NCBI GenBank assembly: GCA_008933045.1
Contig: WBXJ01000051.1
Span: forward strand, 1 to 13,163
Length of the DNA: 13,163 bases
Origin: Verrucomicrobiota bacterium
Lineage (GTDB): Bacteria > Verrucomicrobiota > Verrucomicrobiia > Limisphaerales > SXQI01
Direction: 5' to 3'
The notes under the pieces are model-generated. The model ran no database searches. It was not told the origin of the DNA and saw only the letters and a program-made list of their open reading frames with translations. Positions 6,541 through 13,163 of this stretch are shown here, in pieces. The translations under genes and the position numbers were made by a program. Within the stretch, counting starts at the first letter, position 1. Every line of letters starts with the position of its first letter.

Positions 6541-7464
6541 ATGGCAAATTTATACTTGGGTGTCGAAATCGGTGGAACCAAACTGCAACTGGTCCTTGGC
6601 TTGGCTGGGGGGGAGATTGTGGAACGAATTCGGTTGCAGGTGGATTCTCGACGTGGCGGCGCGGGGATTCGCGAACAGATCGAGGGGGCGTTACCGGGGT
6701 TGATTCGAGGCCGTCCTATGGCTGGTGGGGGTGTGGGGTTTGGGGGGCCGGTGGATTGGAGGACGGGTGTGATTGCGTGTTCGCATCAGGTTGAGGGATG
6801 GTCCGGGTTCGCGCTGGGCTCGTGGTTGGAATCCCAGATTCATGCTCCTGTTCGAGTCGAGAACGACGCGAATACGGCTGCTTTAGGTGAAGCGTTAGCG
6901 GGAGCTGGCCGAGGGATCAACCCCGTTTTTTATGTGACGATGGGGAGCGGAGTAGGGGGTGGGCTTGTGGTGGACCGCCAGATTTATCACGGTCGGGCAC
7001 CGGGTGAAGCGGAGTTTGGTCATCTTCGGCTGGATCGCGATGGGATGATTATCGAATCCCGTTGTTCGGGGTGGGCGGTGGATCGTCGGATCCGGACGGC
7101 GATTGTGGAGGAACCCAGCGGTGTGCTGGCAAGGTTGGCGGCAGGTTTGAACCGGGGCGAGGCGCAGTTTCTGCGTCCGGCTTTGGATCAGGGGGATCAC
7201 CTTGCGCAACGATTGTTGGTGGAGGTGGCTGAGGATCTAGCGATGGGACTTTCGCATGTGGTGCATTTGTGTCATCCGAGCGTGGTGGTGCTGGGGGGAG
7301 GACTTTCGTTAGTCGGAGATCCGCTGCGGTTGGCGGTGGCAAAAGCGTTGCCTCGTTTTGTCATGAGCGCGTTTGCACCCGGGCCTGAGATTGTTTTAGC
7401 GGGGCTTGCGGAGGATGTTGTCCCGGTGGGAGCGTTGTTTTTGGCGGAACAGATTGGGGCCTGA
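6541..7464 (+). CDS. ROK family sugar kinase lacking the usual cysteine zinc motif
   Basis: This 307-residue protein phosphorylates a hexose or amino sugar with ATP in the cytoplasm, judging by its family; the exact sugar is not readable. It has the N-terminal phosphate-binding motif VEIGGTK (8-14), the catalytic loop VENDANTAALGE (106-117) with base D109, the glycine-rich MGSGVGGGLVV (134-144), and EAEFGHLRLDRDG (156-168) with H161. Most ROK proteins then carry CxCGxxGCxE, which binds zinc. Here the segment is ESRCSGWAVDRRIR (172-185) with one cysteine, so zinc binding of that type is lost. The C-terminal VVVLGGGLS (248-256) is the second nucleotide-site motif. There is no DNA-binding domain, so it is not a ROK repressor. 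It starts a plus-strand run with the SIS protein 44 bases downstream and then uvrC; the start has no clear Shine-Dalgarno site. Confidence 0.9.
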   Translation: MANLYLGVEIGGTKLQLVLGLAGGEIVERIRLQVDSRRGGAGIREQIEGALPGLIRGRPMAGGGVGFGGPVDWRTGVIACSHQVEGWSGFALGSWLESQIHAPVRVENDANTAALGEALAGAGRGINPVFYVTMGSGVGGGLVVDRQIYHGRAPGEAEFGHLRLDRDGMIIESRCSGWAVDRRIRTAIVEEPSGVLARLAAGLNRGEAQFLRPALDQGDHLAQRLLVEVAEDLAMGLSHVVHLCHPSVVVLGGGLSLVGDPLRLAVAKALPRFVMSAFAPGPEIVLAGLAEDVVPVGALFLAEQIGA

Positions 7465-7508
7465 TTTCGGTTGTGGTTTGTCAGTTTCCAAGGCCACGAG
7501 TTTCTGCA

Positions 7509-8093
7509 ATGCTTAGGATTATGGAATCTTGGATTGCAGAGTATATCAGTCAACAAAAAGCGGCCTTGGACTCGATCCCTGCGACGCAGGTGGCGGCTTT
7601 AATCGAACAGTTGCGGGTCGCTTATCAGGCAGATCGTCAGATTTTTGTGTTTGGCAACGGTGGCAGTGCAGCGAATGCCTCACATTTCGCGACGGATCTC
7701 GGCAAAGGATCGTCGGATAAATTGCCTCGCCGGTTTCGTGTGCTTTCCTTGAATGATAATGTCAGTTGGTTGACCGCGTTGGGGAATGATTATGCGTATG
7801 ATCAAATTTTTGTGCGCCAGATGGCAAACTATGCACGCCCGGGCGATTTGCTGCTGACGATGAGTGTCAGTGGCAATTCACCGAATTTGGTCAAGGCGAT
7901 CGAATGGGGGAATGCACATCAGCTTGAGACGATCGCGCTGGTGGGAGCTAAGCGTGGTCGGTTGGCGGAGTTGGCGAAGCATGTGGTGGTGGTGGATTCT
8001 GAGCATTATGGACGGGTTGAGGATGCTCATATGGGGATTTGTCATATGCTTTGCTACGCTTTTATGGAGAAGCCGGAGCTCGCACAGCCTTAA
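7509..8093 (+). CDS. SIS-domain sugar-phosphate isomerase, GmhA-like
   Basis: This protein of about 194 residues is a single SIS domain of the GmhA type (sedoheptulose-7-phosphate isomerase, the first step towards the heptose of lipopolysaccharide). Counting from the ATG at 7521, it shows FVFGNGGSAANASHFATDLGKG (42-63), the phosphate-binding loop TMSVSGNS (113-120) and RVEDAHMGICHML (165-177), which matches the C-terminal histidine region of GmhA. Where GmhA has glutamate in its HFAEEL motif, this protein has HFATDL, so aspartate would have to serve or the reaction differs. ATG codons at 7509 and 7521 and a GTG at 7473 are possible starts; a GmhA-like N-terminus begins at MESWIAEYI. It may use the product of the adjacent ROK kinase, but no other heptose pathway gene is visible, so I give no symbol. 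Confidence 0.82.
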   Translation: MLRIMESWIAEYISQQKAALDSIPATQVAALIEQLRVAYQADRQIFVFGNGGSAANASHFATDLGKGSSDKLPRRFRVLSLNDNVSWLTALGNDYAYDQIFVRQMANYARPGDLLLTMSVSGNSPNLVKAIEWGNAHQLETIALVGAKRGRLAELAKHVVVVDSEHYGRVEDAHMGICHMLCYAFMEKPELAQP

Positions 8094-8115
8094 GCAAAGG
8101 CTGCGGAGTCGGTGC

Positions 8116-8122
8116 AAGGTGA
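8116..8122 (+). promoter_or_regulatory. uvrC: Ribosome binding site fixing the uvrC start
   Basis: AAGGTGA lies 4 bases before the ATG at 8127 and is one of the few clear Shine-Dalgarno sequences in the window. It favours this ATG over the in-frame GTG at 8112. Confidence 0.6.
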
Positions 8123-8126
8123 CGGT

Positions 8127-9668
8127 ATGAATGCACGAGAGTTGATCCGTCAGAAAATTGGTGAGATGCCGCACAAGCCGGGTATCTACCTGATGAAGGA
8201 TCGCTTTGGGACGGTCATTTATATCGGCAAGGCACGCGATCTTCATAAACGGGTTTCTTCTTATTTTCAGCCTTCTCGACGTCAAGGTTGGGATCTGAAA
8301 TTCAATGCGTTGGTGGATGCGATCTATGATCTAGATATCCATGTGGTTCGTAATGAGCCGGAGTCGTTGCTGTTGGAAAGTAAGCTGATCAAGGAGTTTC
8401 AGCCGAAGTTCAATATTGACCTGCGTGATGATAAAAATTTTCTCCTGCTTAAAATCAACCTCAACGATCCGATCCCTCGATTCACGCTGACTCGGTTGCG
8501 GAAGGAGGATGGCGCGCTTTATTTTGGGCCGTTCGTGCATTCATCCGCGCTCCGGAGCACGTTGGCCATGGCTCGGAAGAAGTTTTTCCTACGTGGTTGT
8601 CGAGCGCACACTCCTGGAGAGGAGGATTACAAGCATTGTCTCTACGGCAATCTGAAACATTGCACCGCGCCTTGCATCAGCAACGTCACACAGGAGGATT
8701 ATTTACAACAAGTGCGTGCGGCAGTCGAATTCATGCAGGGTCAAACAGGAGAACTTGAGAGGCAATTGGAGGCCGAGATGAAAAAAGCCTCTGCTGCGCT
8801 TTATTTTGAAAAAGCGGCTCAAATGCGGGATGCGATTGAAGATCTCCGGCGGACACGACCCACGACGAACAAGTTCAAGCGGATTCCTTATAGCCTCCCC
8901 CTCTCGATGGATCCGGAGAGGGACTTGCAGGAGTTGGCGGATGCGTTGCATTTGAAGGGGCCACCCGAACGGATCGAAGGGTTCGACATCTCAAACATTG
9001 GCGGGACTTTTGTTGTAGCGTCGTTGGTGAGCTTTCGACGGGGCCGACCTGATCGATCAAACTATCGCCGCTTCAAGATGAAGGGCGTCACGGGGCAGAA
9101 CGATTTTGCCAGCATGGCAGAGACGGTCCGCCGCCGGTATACGCGACTACTTCGGGAAAACCAATCGGTGCCATCAATGGCTGAGGAGAGAAAAGATGCA
9201 CCCGTGGTCAAGCTCCCTGACCTGATCCTTATTGATGGTGGCAAGGGGCAGTTGGGTGCTGCACATGAGGAACTCAAAGCTCTGGGACTTGGGCACATTC
9301 CGATTATCGGTCTTGCGAAGGAAAACGAGGAGATCTACCAACCCGGCGTGAATGAACCGCTGTTGCTGAGTCATGACCGTGGGGCACTGAAATTATTGCA
9401 GCGCGTGCGTGATGAATCGCACCGCTTTGCCAACACGTTCAACGCGCAATTGCGGTTGAAGAAAATCTCCGAAAGTATTTTAGATGATTTCCCGGGGATC
9501 GGTGATCGCCGGAAGGCTGCGCTGCTCAAGAAATTCGGTTCCATCCAAAGGCTTCGGATGGCGACGGTGGAACAGATTGGGGAAATTTCAGGTTTCGGAG
9601 GAAAGAGCGCGCAAGATTTGAAAACTTTTTTGAACGCCCGTTCTCCGGTGCCCCCTGTAGCTGGGTAA
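8127..9668 (+). CDS. uvrC: Excinuclease ABC subunit C (UvrC), compact form
   Basis: UvrC makes both incisions in nucleotide excision repair when recruited by UvrB. The 513-residue protein contains the GIY-YIG nuclease (18-95: PGIYLMKD, VIYIGKARDLHKRV, catalytic E84), four cysteines C158, C171, C179 and C183 whose spacing (12, 7, 3) matches the iron-sulfur site of UvrC, a UVR motif that binds UvrB (about 210-242), the RNase-H-like endonuclease (282-435: GFDISNIGGT with D287, NDFASM with D326, LIDGGKGQL with D370, RDESHRF with H432), and tandem helix-hairpin-helix DNA binding at the end (450-503). It is about 100 residues shorter than the E. coli enzyme because the segment between the UVR motif and the endonuclease is nearly absent; all catalytic residues remain. 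It lies 33 bases after the SIS gene and is probably co-transcribed with it. Confidence 0.96.
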   Translation: MNARELIRQKIGEMPHKPGIYLMKDRFGTVIYIGKARDLHKRVSSYFQPSRRQGWDLKFNALVDAIYDLDIHVVRNEPESLLLESKLIKEFQPKFNIDLRDDKNFLLLKINLNDPIPRFTLTRLRKEDGALYFGPFVHSSALRSTLAMARKKFFLRGCRAHTPGEEDYKHCLYGNLKHCTAPCISNVTQEDYLQQVRAAVEFMQGQTGELERQLEAEMKKASAALYFEKAAQMRDAIEDLRRTRPTTNKFKRIPYSLPLSMDPERDLQELADALHLKGPPERIEGFDISNIGGTFVVASLVSFRRGRPDRSNYRRFKMKGVTGQNDFASMAETVRRRYTRLLRENQSVPSMAEERKDAPVVKLPDLILIDGGKGQLGAAHEELKALGLGHIPIIGLAKENEEIYQPGVNEPLLLSHDRGALKLLQRVRDESHRFANTFNAQLRLKKISESILDDFPGIGDRRKAALLKKFGSIQRLRMATVEQIGEISGFGGKSAQDLKTFLNARSPVPPVAG

Positions 9669-9694
9669 TGGAGTCAATTTGGTTCCACGGAGCT

Positions 9695-9709
9695 TGCCAA
9701 AGTTTGGCA
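9695..9709. promoter_or_regulatory. Palindromic operator candidate upstream of the MFS carrier gene
   Basis: TGCCAAAGTTTGGCA is a perfect 15-base palindrome with a single central base, in the 84-base gap between uvrC and the carrier gene. It overlaps a candidate -35 box (TTGGCA), as a repressor site would. With such a short loop and no T run it is a poor terminator for uvrC. Confidence 0.45.
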
Positions 9710-9733
9710 CTGGTTGGTATGGTCTTGTTAAAT
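9704..9733 (+). promoter_or_regulatory. Candidate promoter for the MFS carrier and TIM-barrel lipoprotein genes
   Basis: TTGGCA (9704-9709, five of six matches to the -35 consensus) and TTAAAT (9728-9733, four of six to the -10) are 18 bases apart. Transcription would begin near 9740, leaving a leader of only about a dozen bases before the ATG at 9753. That ATG has no Shine-Dalgarno site. Confidence 0.4.
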
Positions 9734-9752
9734 CTAATTCAAAACGTCGCTC

Positions 9753-10967
9753 ATGAATACTAAAGTACGCCTGCAACTCTCGGTCATGATGTTCCTCCAG
9801 TATTTTATTTGGGGATCTTGGTTTGTCACGTTAGGAACCTTTCTGACGAATACGTTGAAGTTCGACGGTGCTCAGGTTGGCCTTGCTTATAGCACGACGA
9901 ATCTCGCAGCCATGATTGCCCCGCTGTTCGTGGGGATGATTGCGGATCGGTTTTTCTCGTCTGAAAAAGTTTTGGCAACGCTGCACTTGATGGGTGCGGT
10001 TTTCCTCTACCTTGCCTCGACGCAAAAAACGTGGGGGTTATTTTTCGGCGCGATCATGGCGCACACGCTTTGTTATATGCCCACGATGGCATTGACGAAT
10101 TCGATCGCGTTCGGTCAGATGAAAGATGCAGGCAAAGAATTTCCCGGTATCCGCGTTCTCGGTACGATCGGGTGGATTGCGGCGGGAATCTTGATTGGTA
10201 AACTCCATCAAGAAGCGAGTTCCGTCCCCATGTTGGTGGGTGCCGCGGCTTCAGTGGCTTTGGCGTTATTCTCGTTCGCGCTGCCTCACACGCCGCCGAA
10301 GAGCAAAGGGCAACGGGTCACGTTTGGCGATGTGATCGGTCTACCTGCGTTGCGCCTGTTCAAAGATTTATCATTCTCCATGTTCGCACTCGGCTCATTT
10401 TTGGTCTGCATCCCGCTAGCGTTTTATTATAACTTCACCAACCTTTACCTGACCGAGGTGAACATTTCTGAGCCGGCTTACAAGATGACGTTTGGTCAGA
10501 TGTCTGAAATCTTTTTCATGTTGGTGATGCCGTTTTTCTTTAGTCGTTTAGGGGTAAAGAAGATGTTGCTGGTGGGCATTGCGGCTTGGGCGGCGCGTTA
10601 CTTCCTATTTGCATACGGCAACGGTGGGGCACTGGCATGGATGTTGATCATGGGTGTTGTGCTGCATGGTATTTGCTATGACTTTTTCTTCGTCACGGGC
10701 CAGATCTACGTGGATCGGCAAGCCAGCCCTGAGATTCGAGGCGCGGCACAGGGGTTGGTCGCTTTCCTGACGTATGGTGCGGGCATGTATGTCGGGTCTT
10801 TAATTTCGGGGATTGTGTTAAAAAAATACACCGCAGTTCCGCCTGCTATCGGTCATGAATGGCAAACTATTTGGATTATCCCAGCGATTGGTGCGGTGGC
10901 AATCCTCCTGCTTTTCGCAGCAGCTTTTCATGAGAAAAAGACGAGCGGCGCGGTTTCCCGTGGTTAG
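9753..10967 (+). CDS. MFS transporter of the nucleoside:H+ symporter (NupG-like) type
   Basis: This 404-residue inner-membrane carrier has about twelve hydrophobic helices. It starts like the NHS family (RLQLSVMMFLQYFIWGSWFVTLGTFL, 6-31) and has the MFS loop motif GMIADRFFSSEKVL (61-74) between helices 2 and 3. Length is close to E. coli NupG (about 418). In verrucomicrobia and planctomycetes such carriers often sit among sugar-catabolism genes, so the cargo may be a sugar or glycoside rather than a nucleoside; that is inference. The next gene, an exported TIM-barrel protein, starts 30 bases downstream and is likely in the same operon. Control may be through the palindrome at 9695-9709. Confidence 0.88.
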   Translation: MNTKVRLQLSVMMFLQYFIWGSWFVTLGTFLTNTLKFDGAQVGLAYSTTNLAAMIAPLFVGMIADRFFSSEKVLATLHLMGAVFLYLASTQKTWGLFFGAIMAHTLCYMPTMALTNSIAFGQMKDAGKEFPGIRVLGTIGWIAAGILIGKLHQEASSVPMLVGAAASVALALFSFALPHTPPKSKGQRVTFGDVIGLPALRLFKDLSFSMFALGSFLVCIPLAFYYNFTNLYLTEVNISEPAYKMTFGQMSEIFFMLVMPFFFSRLGVKKMLLVGIAAWAARYFLFAYGNGGALAWMLIMGVVLHGICYDFFFVTGQIYVDRQASPEIRGAAQGLVAFLTYGAGMYVGSLISGIVLKKYTAVPPAIGHEWQTIWIIPAIGAVAILLLFAAAFHEKKTSGAVSRG

Positions 10968-10997
10968 TTTGGGGCAGGTTTGATTTATCGAGAAATT

Positions 10998-11918
10998 ATG
11001 AATCGTCGCGAGTTCCTTCAACGGGCTGCCTTCGCAACGGTGGCGGGATCGGCGATGTCGGGTTGTAAGCGTCTCGCGGCTATACCCCAAGCACCACCCG
11101 GGCAGCCTCTCTTTAAAATCTCACTGGCCGAGTGGTCGCTGCACCGTACGTTGGCGGCAAAACAGATGGATCACTTGGATTTTCCGAAGATCGCCAAGAA
11201 CGATTACGGGATCGACGCCATCGAGTTGGTCAATCAGTTCTTCAAAGATAAAGCGAAGGATAAAGGCTATCTGACTGAGTTCAGGAATCGGGCGCATGAT
11301 CTTGGGGTGCGAATTCTACTGATCATGATTGATGACATGGGTCATCTCGGTGATCCGGATCCGGCCAAACGGCAACGTGCTGTCGAGAATCATTATCCGT
11401 GGGTTGAGGCTGCGGAGTTTTTGGGTTGTCACTCCCTGCGCGTGAATGCGGAGACGGGCAATGTTGGCACGTTCGAGGATCAACAGAACCGTGCGGCGGA
11501 TGGTCTGCGAAAGCTCGCTCTATTGGCTCGGGATCATCACCTGAATGTGATCGTGGAGAACCACGGCCACCTATCGTCCAATGGCAAGTGGCTCTCGGGT
11601 GTGATGCGCCAAGTGAACTTGCCTAATTTGGGAACCTTGCCGGACTTTGGTAATTTCTATGATTACGATCGGTATCAGGGGGTTGCCGAAATGATGCCTT
11701 TTGCTAAAGCAGTTTCCGCCAAGACTCATGACTTCAACAAACGCGGTGAAGACACTTTGGTGGATTACCATCGAATGATGAGGATCGTGCTCAGCGCGGG
11801 ATATCATGGCTATCTGGGGATCGAATACGAAGGCGAGAATATCTCTGAACCGGAAGGCATCCGCCTCAGCAAGACGCTGCTCGAACGCGTTCGCGGAGAA
11901 TTCCAAAACATCGGCTAA
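10998..11918 (+). CDS. Tat-type lipoprotein with a xylose-isomerase-like TIM barrel (sugar isomerase/epimerase family)
   Basis: This 306-residue protein begins with a twin-arginine signal (MNRREFLQRAAFATVAGSAM) followed by a lipobox-like MSGC with C23 as probable lipidated residue. The barrel (about 37-300) carries the family's metal-binding residues: E187 in IVENHG, D216 in LPDFGNF, H244 in AKTHDF and E276 in GIEYEGE. These proteins use a divalent metal on sugars or keto-sugars; members are annotated as sugar phosphate isomerase/epimerase, although an exported form is unlikely to use a phosphorylated substrate. I chose the ATG at 10998 because it places the RR motif at residues 3-4; a TTG at 10980 is the only longer option and disturbs the signal. 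It probably shares a transcript with the MFS gene. The exact reaction is unknown. Confidence 0.88.
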   Translation: MNRREFLQRAAFATVAGSAMSGCKRLAAIPQAPPGQPLFKISLAEWSLHRTLAAKQMDHLDFPKIAKNDYGIDAIELVNQFFKDKAKDKGYLTEFRNRAHDLGVRILLIMIDDMGHLGDPDPAKRQRAVENHYPWVEAAEFLGCHSLRVNAETGNVGTFEDQQNRAADGLRKLALLARDHHLNVIVENHGHLSSNGKWLSGVMRQVNLPNLGTLPDFGNFYDYDRYQGVAEMMPFAKAVSAKTHDFNKRGEDTLVDYHRMMRIVLSAGYHGYLGIEYEGENISEPEGIRLSKTLLERVRGEFQNIG

Positions 11919-11931
11919 CCCCTGCGACAGG

Positions 11932-11958
11932 ATAAAAGGCCGACGTGGCAGGCTTTAT
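11932..11958. terminator. Weak candidate terminator hairpin between convergent genes
   Basis: ATAAA (11932-11936) plus GGCC can pair with GG plus CTTTAT (to 11958), with two bulged bases, and a short T run follows. It lies in the 36-base gap between the TIM-barrel gene and the deacetylase gene and reaches the latter's stop codon. The imperfect stem keeps confidence low. Confidence 0.25.
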
Positions 11959-12944
11959 TTCTCCGGCATTGGCGCGGCTTTTTTCCTGCGTGCCATGAGT
12001 TCTTTCCAAGTAGTGAGGACGATGCCCTTGTCTTGGATGAGTTTCTTAACGGCGGGATCGGTGAGTGCTTTCAGGTCGGCGAAACGAGATTCGCTGGAGC
12101 CGGTGATAACAGGAAAATCTTCGGTGGGTCGGGAAGCGTGAAAGAGGATTTCGGTGATCCCAGGTTTGAGTTCGGCCAGTAGGGCAAGGAGGCGAGTCGT
12201 TTTTTCTCCGGCTTTCCATCCGTAAGTGCCGGTGTGTAAATCGTCGAGAACGGGAAGTCCTGCGTTCCAAATCTTGGGGATTATCTCTTGAACTTTGCCG
12301 ACGGCTTCAGGGTTTTCGATGCGGGTATAAGTGGCATGTCCACCGATGGCGAGGATCGGGATTTGCTTTTCGATACCGACGCGCACGAATCGTTCAAAAA
12401 ATTCAGGGCGAGCGAAGAGTGTGCCCATGTGGGAATCGAGGTGGGTGATTGGTAATCCGATGGTTTCCGCGCGATCAATCTGGGCGCGGATTTCGCGTTC
12501 GACTTCATCGGGGGAGCCTTTGGTTACGACGCCTGCGATGTTGCGCCAGAGGCAGCCTTCGGGATCCACCAAGCCCGGAACCTGAGTTTTACCGGCAAGC
12601 GGACCCCAGCGATAAGCTTCCCATTCTGAAGTGAGCGTCAGGTGCAATCCGCTATCCACTTCGGGATGTTTTTTGAGGTAATGCGCGATGTCAGGAACCC
12701 AGGAGCAGGGCATCATGACGGCCCAGGAGGTGGCGACGCCTTGCTCGATCGATTCGGTGGCGCCGAGGTTTGAGGAGCGAGACATCCCCACATCGTCGAC
12801 GTGGAGAATGACGACGACTTGATCGGCCTTCCACCCAAGGCGTTCACCAAAAGAGGGAGGTGCAGCACTCGCTCGTGGAGCAAGAAAGAGTGAAGCGATC
12901 AGTGAGCACCAGACGGTTGCTTTGATGAAGTGATTGGGATTCAT
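11955..12944 (-). CDS. Exported ChbG/YdjC-type carbohydrate deacetylase
   Basis: This 329-residue protein has a Sec signal peptide (hydrophobic core 10-22, likely cleavage after ASA at 25-27) and a ChbG/YdjC fold, whose characterised members remove acetyl groups from chitooligosaccharides with a divalent metal. Visible active-site pieces are VILHVDDVGMS (45-55) with D50 and D51, DSGLHLTLTSEW (97-108) with H101, THLDSHMGT (167-175) with H168 and H172, and EILFHASRP (265-273) with H269. Most ChbG proteins are cytoplasmic and near 250 residues; export suggests a periplasmic or outer substrate, perhaps an acetylated sugar polymer, which is inference. GAGG lies 8 bases before the ATG, a good Shine-Dalgarno site. 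It lies 54 bases downstream of the partial chaperone gene on the same strand and converges on the TIM-barrel gene. Confidence 0.87.
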   Translation of the reverse strand: MNPNHFIKATVWCSLIASLFLAPRASAAPPSFGERLGWKADQVVVILHVDDVGMSRSSNLGATESIEQGVATSWAVMMPCSWVPDIAHYLKKHPEVDSGLHLTLTSEWEAYRWGPLAGKTQVPGLVDPEGCLWRNIAGVVTKGSPDEVEREIRAQIDRAETIGLPITHLDSHMGTLFARPEFFERFVRVGIEKQIPILAIGGHATYTRIENPEAVGKVQEIIPKIWNAGLPVLDDLHTGTYGWKAGEKTTRLLALLAELKPGITEILFHASRPTEDFPVITGSSESRFADLKALTDPAVKKLIQDKGIVLTTWKELMARRKKAAPMPEK

Positions 12945-12998
12945 TGAATGAACCTCACACTACGCCAACCAAAGTCAAAACACCAGCGGCGAAAACTG

Positions 12999-13163
12999 TT
13001 AGATTAAACCGCGTTGACGCAGGAGAGCATCGGTCGCCCATTCCATCATGAGGTCGGCGAGCGGTTGGGTGACTTGGTCGAGTTTTGCGTGGGCGGTTTT
13101 GAGAGTGTTGCTATCACCGGAGTTTGTGGCGGGATTTTCTGAGTTCAGAATCTGCTCTACCTC
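12999..13163 (-). CDS. C-terminal end of a probable Hsp70-family (DnaK/HscA-like) protein, partial
   Basis: The last 54 codons of a minus-strand gene enter the window and end at a TAA (plus 12999-13001). The peptide reads EVEQILNSENPATNS, then helical KTAHAKLDQVTQPLADLMMEWATDALLRQRGLI. The L-D-x-x-T-x-P-L-A-x-L-x-M pattern followed by ALLRxRGLI resembles the helical tail of Hsp70-type chaperones annotated in verrucomicrobia and planctomycetes. The nucleotide-binding domain lies outside the window, so this rests on a short, poorly conserved part. The deacetylase gene follows 54 bases downstream. Confidence 0.55.
   Translation of the reverse strand, partial: EVEQILNSENPATNSGDSNTLKTAHAKLDQVTQPLADLMMEWATDALLRQRGLI

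Noticed and set aside
6541..7464. ROK transcriptional repressor (NagC/Mlc type)
   Set aside because: The protein starts directly at the phosphate-binding motif and has no N-terminal helix-turn-helix domain.
7049..7556. Long minus-strand open frames opposite the ROK kinase gene
   Set aside because: They are proline- and arginine-rich shadows of a G-rich coding strand with no domain or start signal.
9695..9709. Reading the palindrome as a uvrC terminator
   Set aside because: The pairing leaves a one-base centre or only a short stem with a larger loop, and no T run follows; its position over a -35 box fits an operator better.
1..13163. tRNA, rRNA, riboswitch, CRISPR array, insertion sequence or phage elements
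   Set aside because: No conserved RNA motifs, spaced repeats, transposase or integrase motifs were seen, and the gaps between genes are too short for most of these.

Overview
The window is 13.2 kb of densely packed bacterial chromosome with no RNA genes, CRISPR arrays, insertion sequences or phage genes. It most likely comes from a member of the Verrucomicrobiota or a close relative in the PVC group; this is an inference. The support is the gene mix: a DUF1080 (3-keto-disaccharide hydrolase family) protein, a prepilin with an N-terminal methylation motif and a C-terminal DG motif, a nucleoside-symporter-type MFS carrier next to a Tat-exported xylose-isomerase-like protein, and a sigma-like domain of the style with an AWLLRTA-type helix. 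Shine-Dalgarno signals are weak or absent at most starts. GC content looks moderate, about half. No stretch longer than about 140 bases lacks a gene.

Layout: (1) 42-1636, plus strand: a gamma-carbonic-anhydrase-like protein whose end overlaps ruvB by 19 bases. (2) 1656-2483, minus: an exported TlpA-type thioredoxin, divergent from (3) 2609-3415, plus: an exported DUF1080 protein. (4) 3433-6403, minus: a two-gene unit in which a prepilin-like gene is followed after 10 bases by a 757-residue protein that joins a degenerate ECF-sigma-like region, a membrane segment and a CotH-type kinase domain. (5) 6541-9668, plus: a ROK sugar kinase, a GmhA-like SIS sugar-phosphate isomerase and uvrC, with short gaps. 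(6) 9753-11918, plus: an MFS carrier and a Tat-type lipoprotein with a sugar isomerase/epimerase TIM barrel, behind a palindrome that overlaps a candidate -35 box. (7) 11955-12944, minus: an exported ChbG/YdjC-type deacetylase, downstream of (8) the last 54 codons of what looks like an Hsp70-family chaperone.

How it fits together: two genes belong to DNA repair or recombination (ruvB, uvrC). Much of the rest handles carbohydrates: uptake (MFS), exported enzymes on sugars (DUF1080 protein, TIM-barrel lipoprotein, deacetylase) and cytoplasmic sugar phosphorylation and isomerisation (ROK kinase, SIS protein). The DUF1080, MFS and TIM-barrel trio resembles parts of 3-keto-glycoside pathways, but no Gfo/Idh oxidoreductase lies in the window. 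The most unusual item is the sigma-TM-CotH fusion coupled to a prepilin. It could be a membrane-bound atypical kinase whose cytoplasmic part evolved from a sigma factor and has lost residues expected for core polymerase binding.
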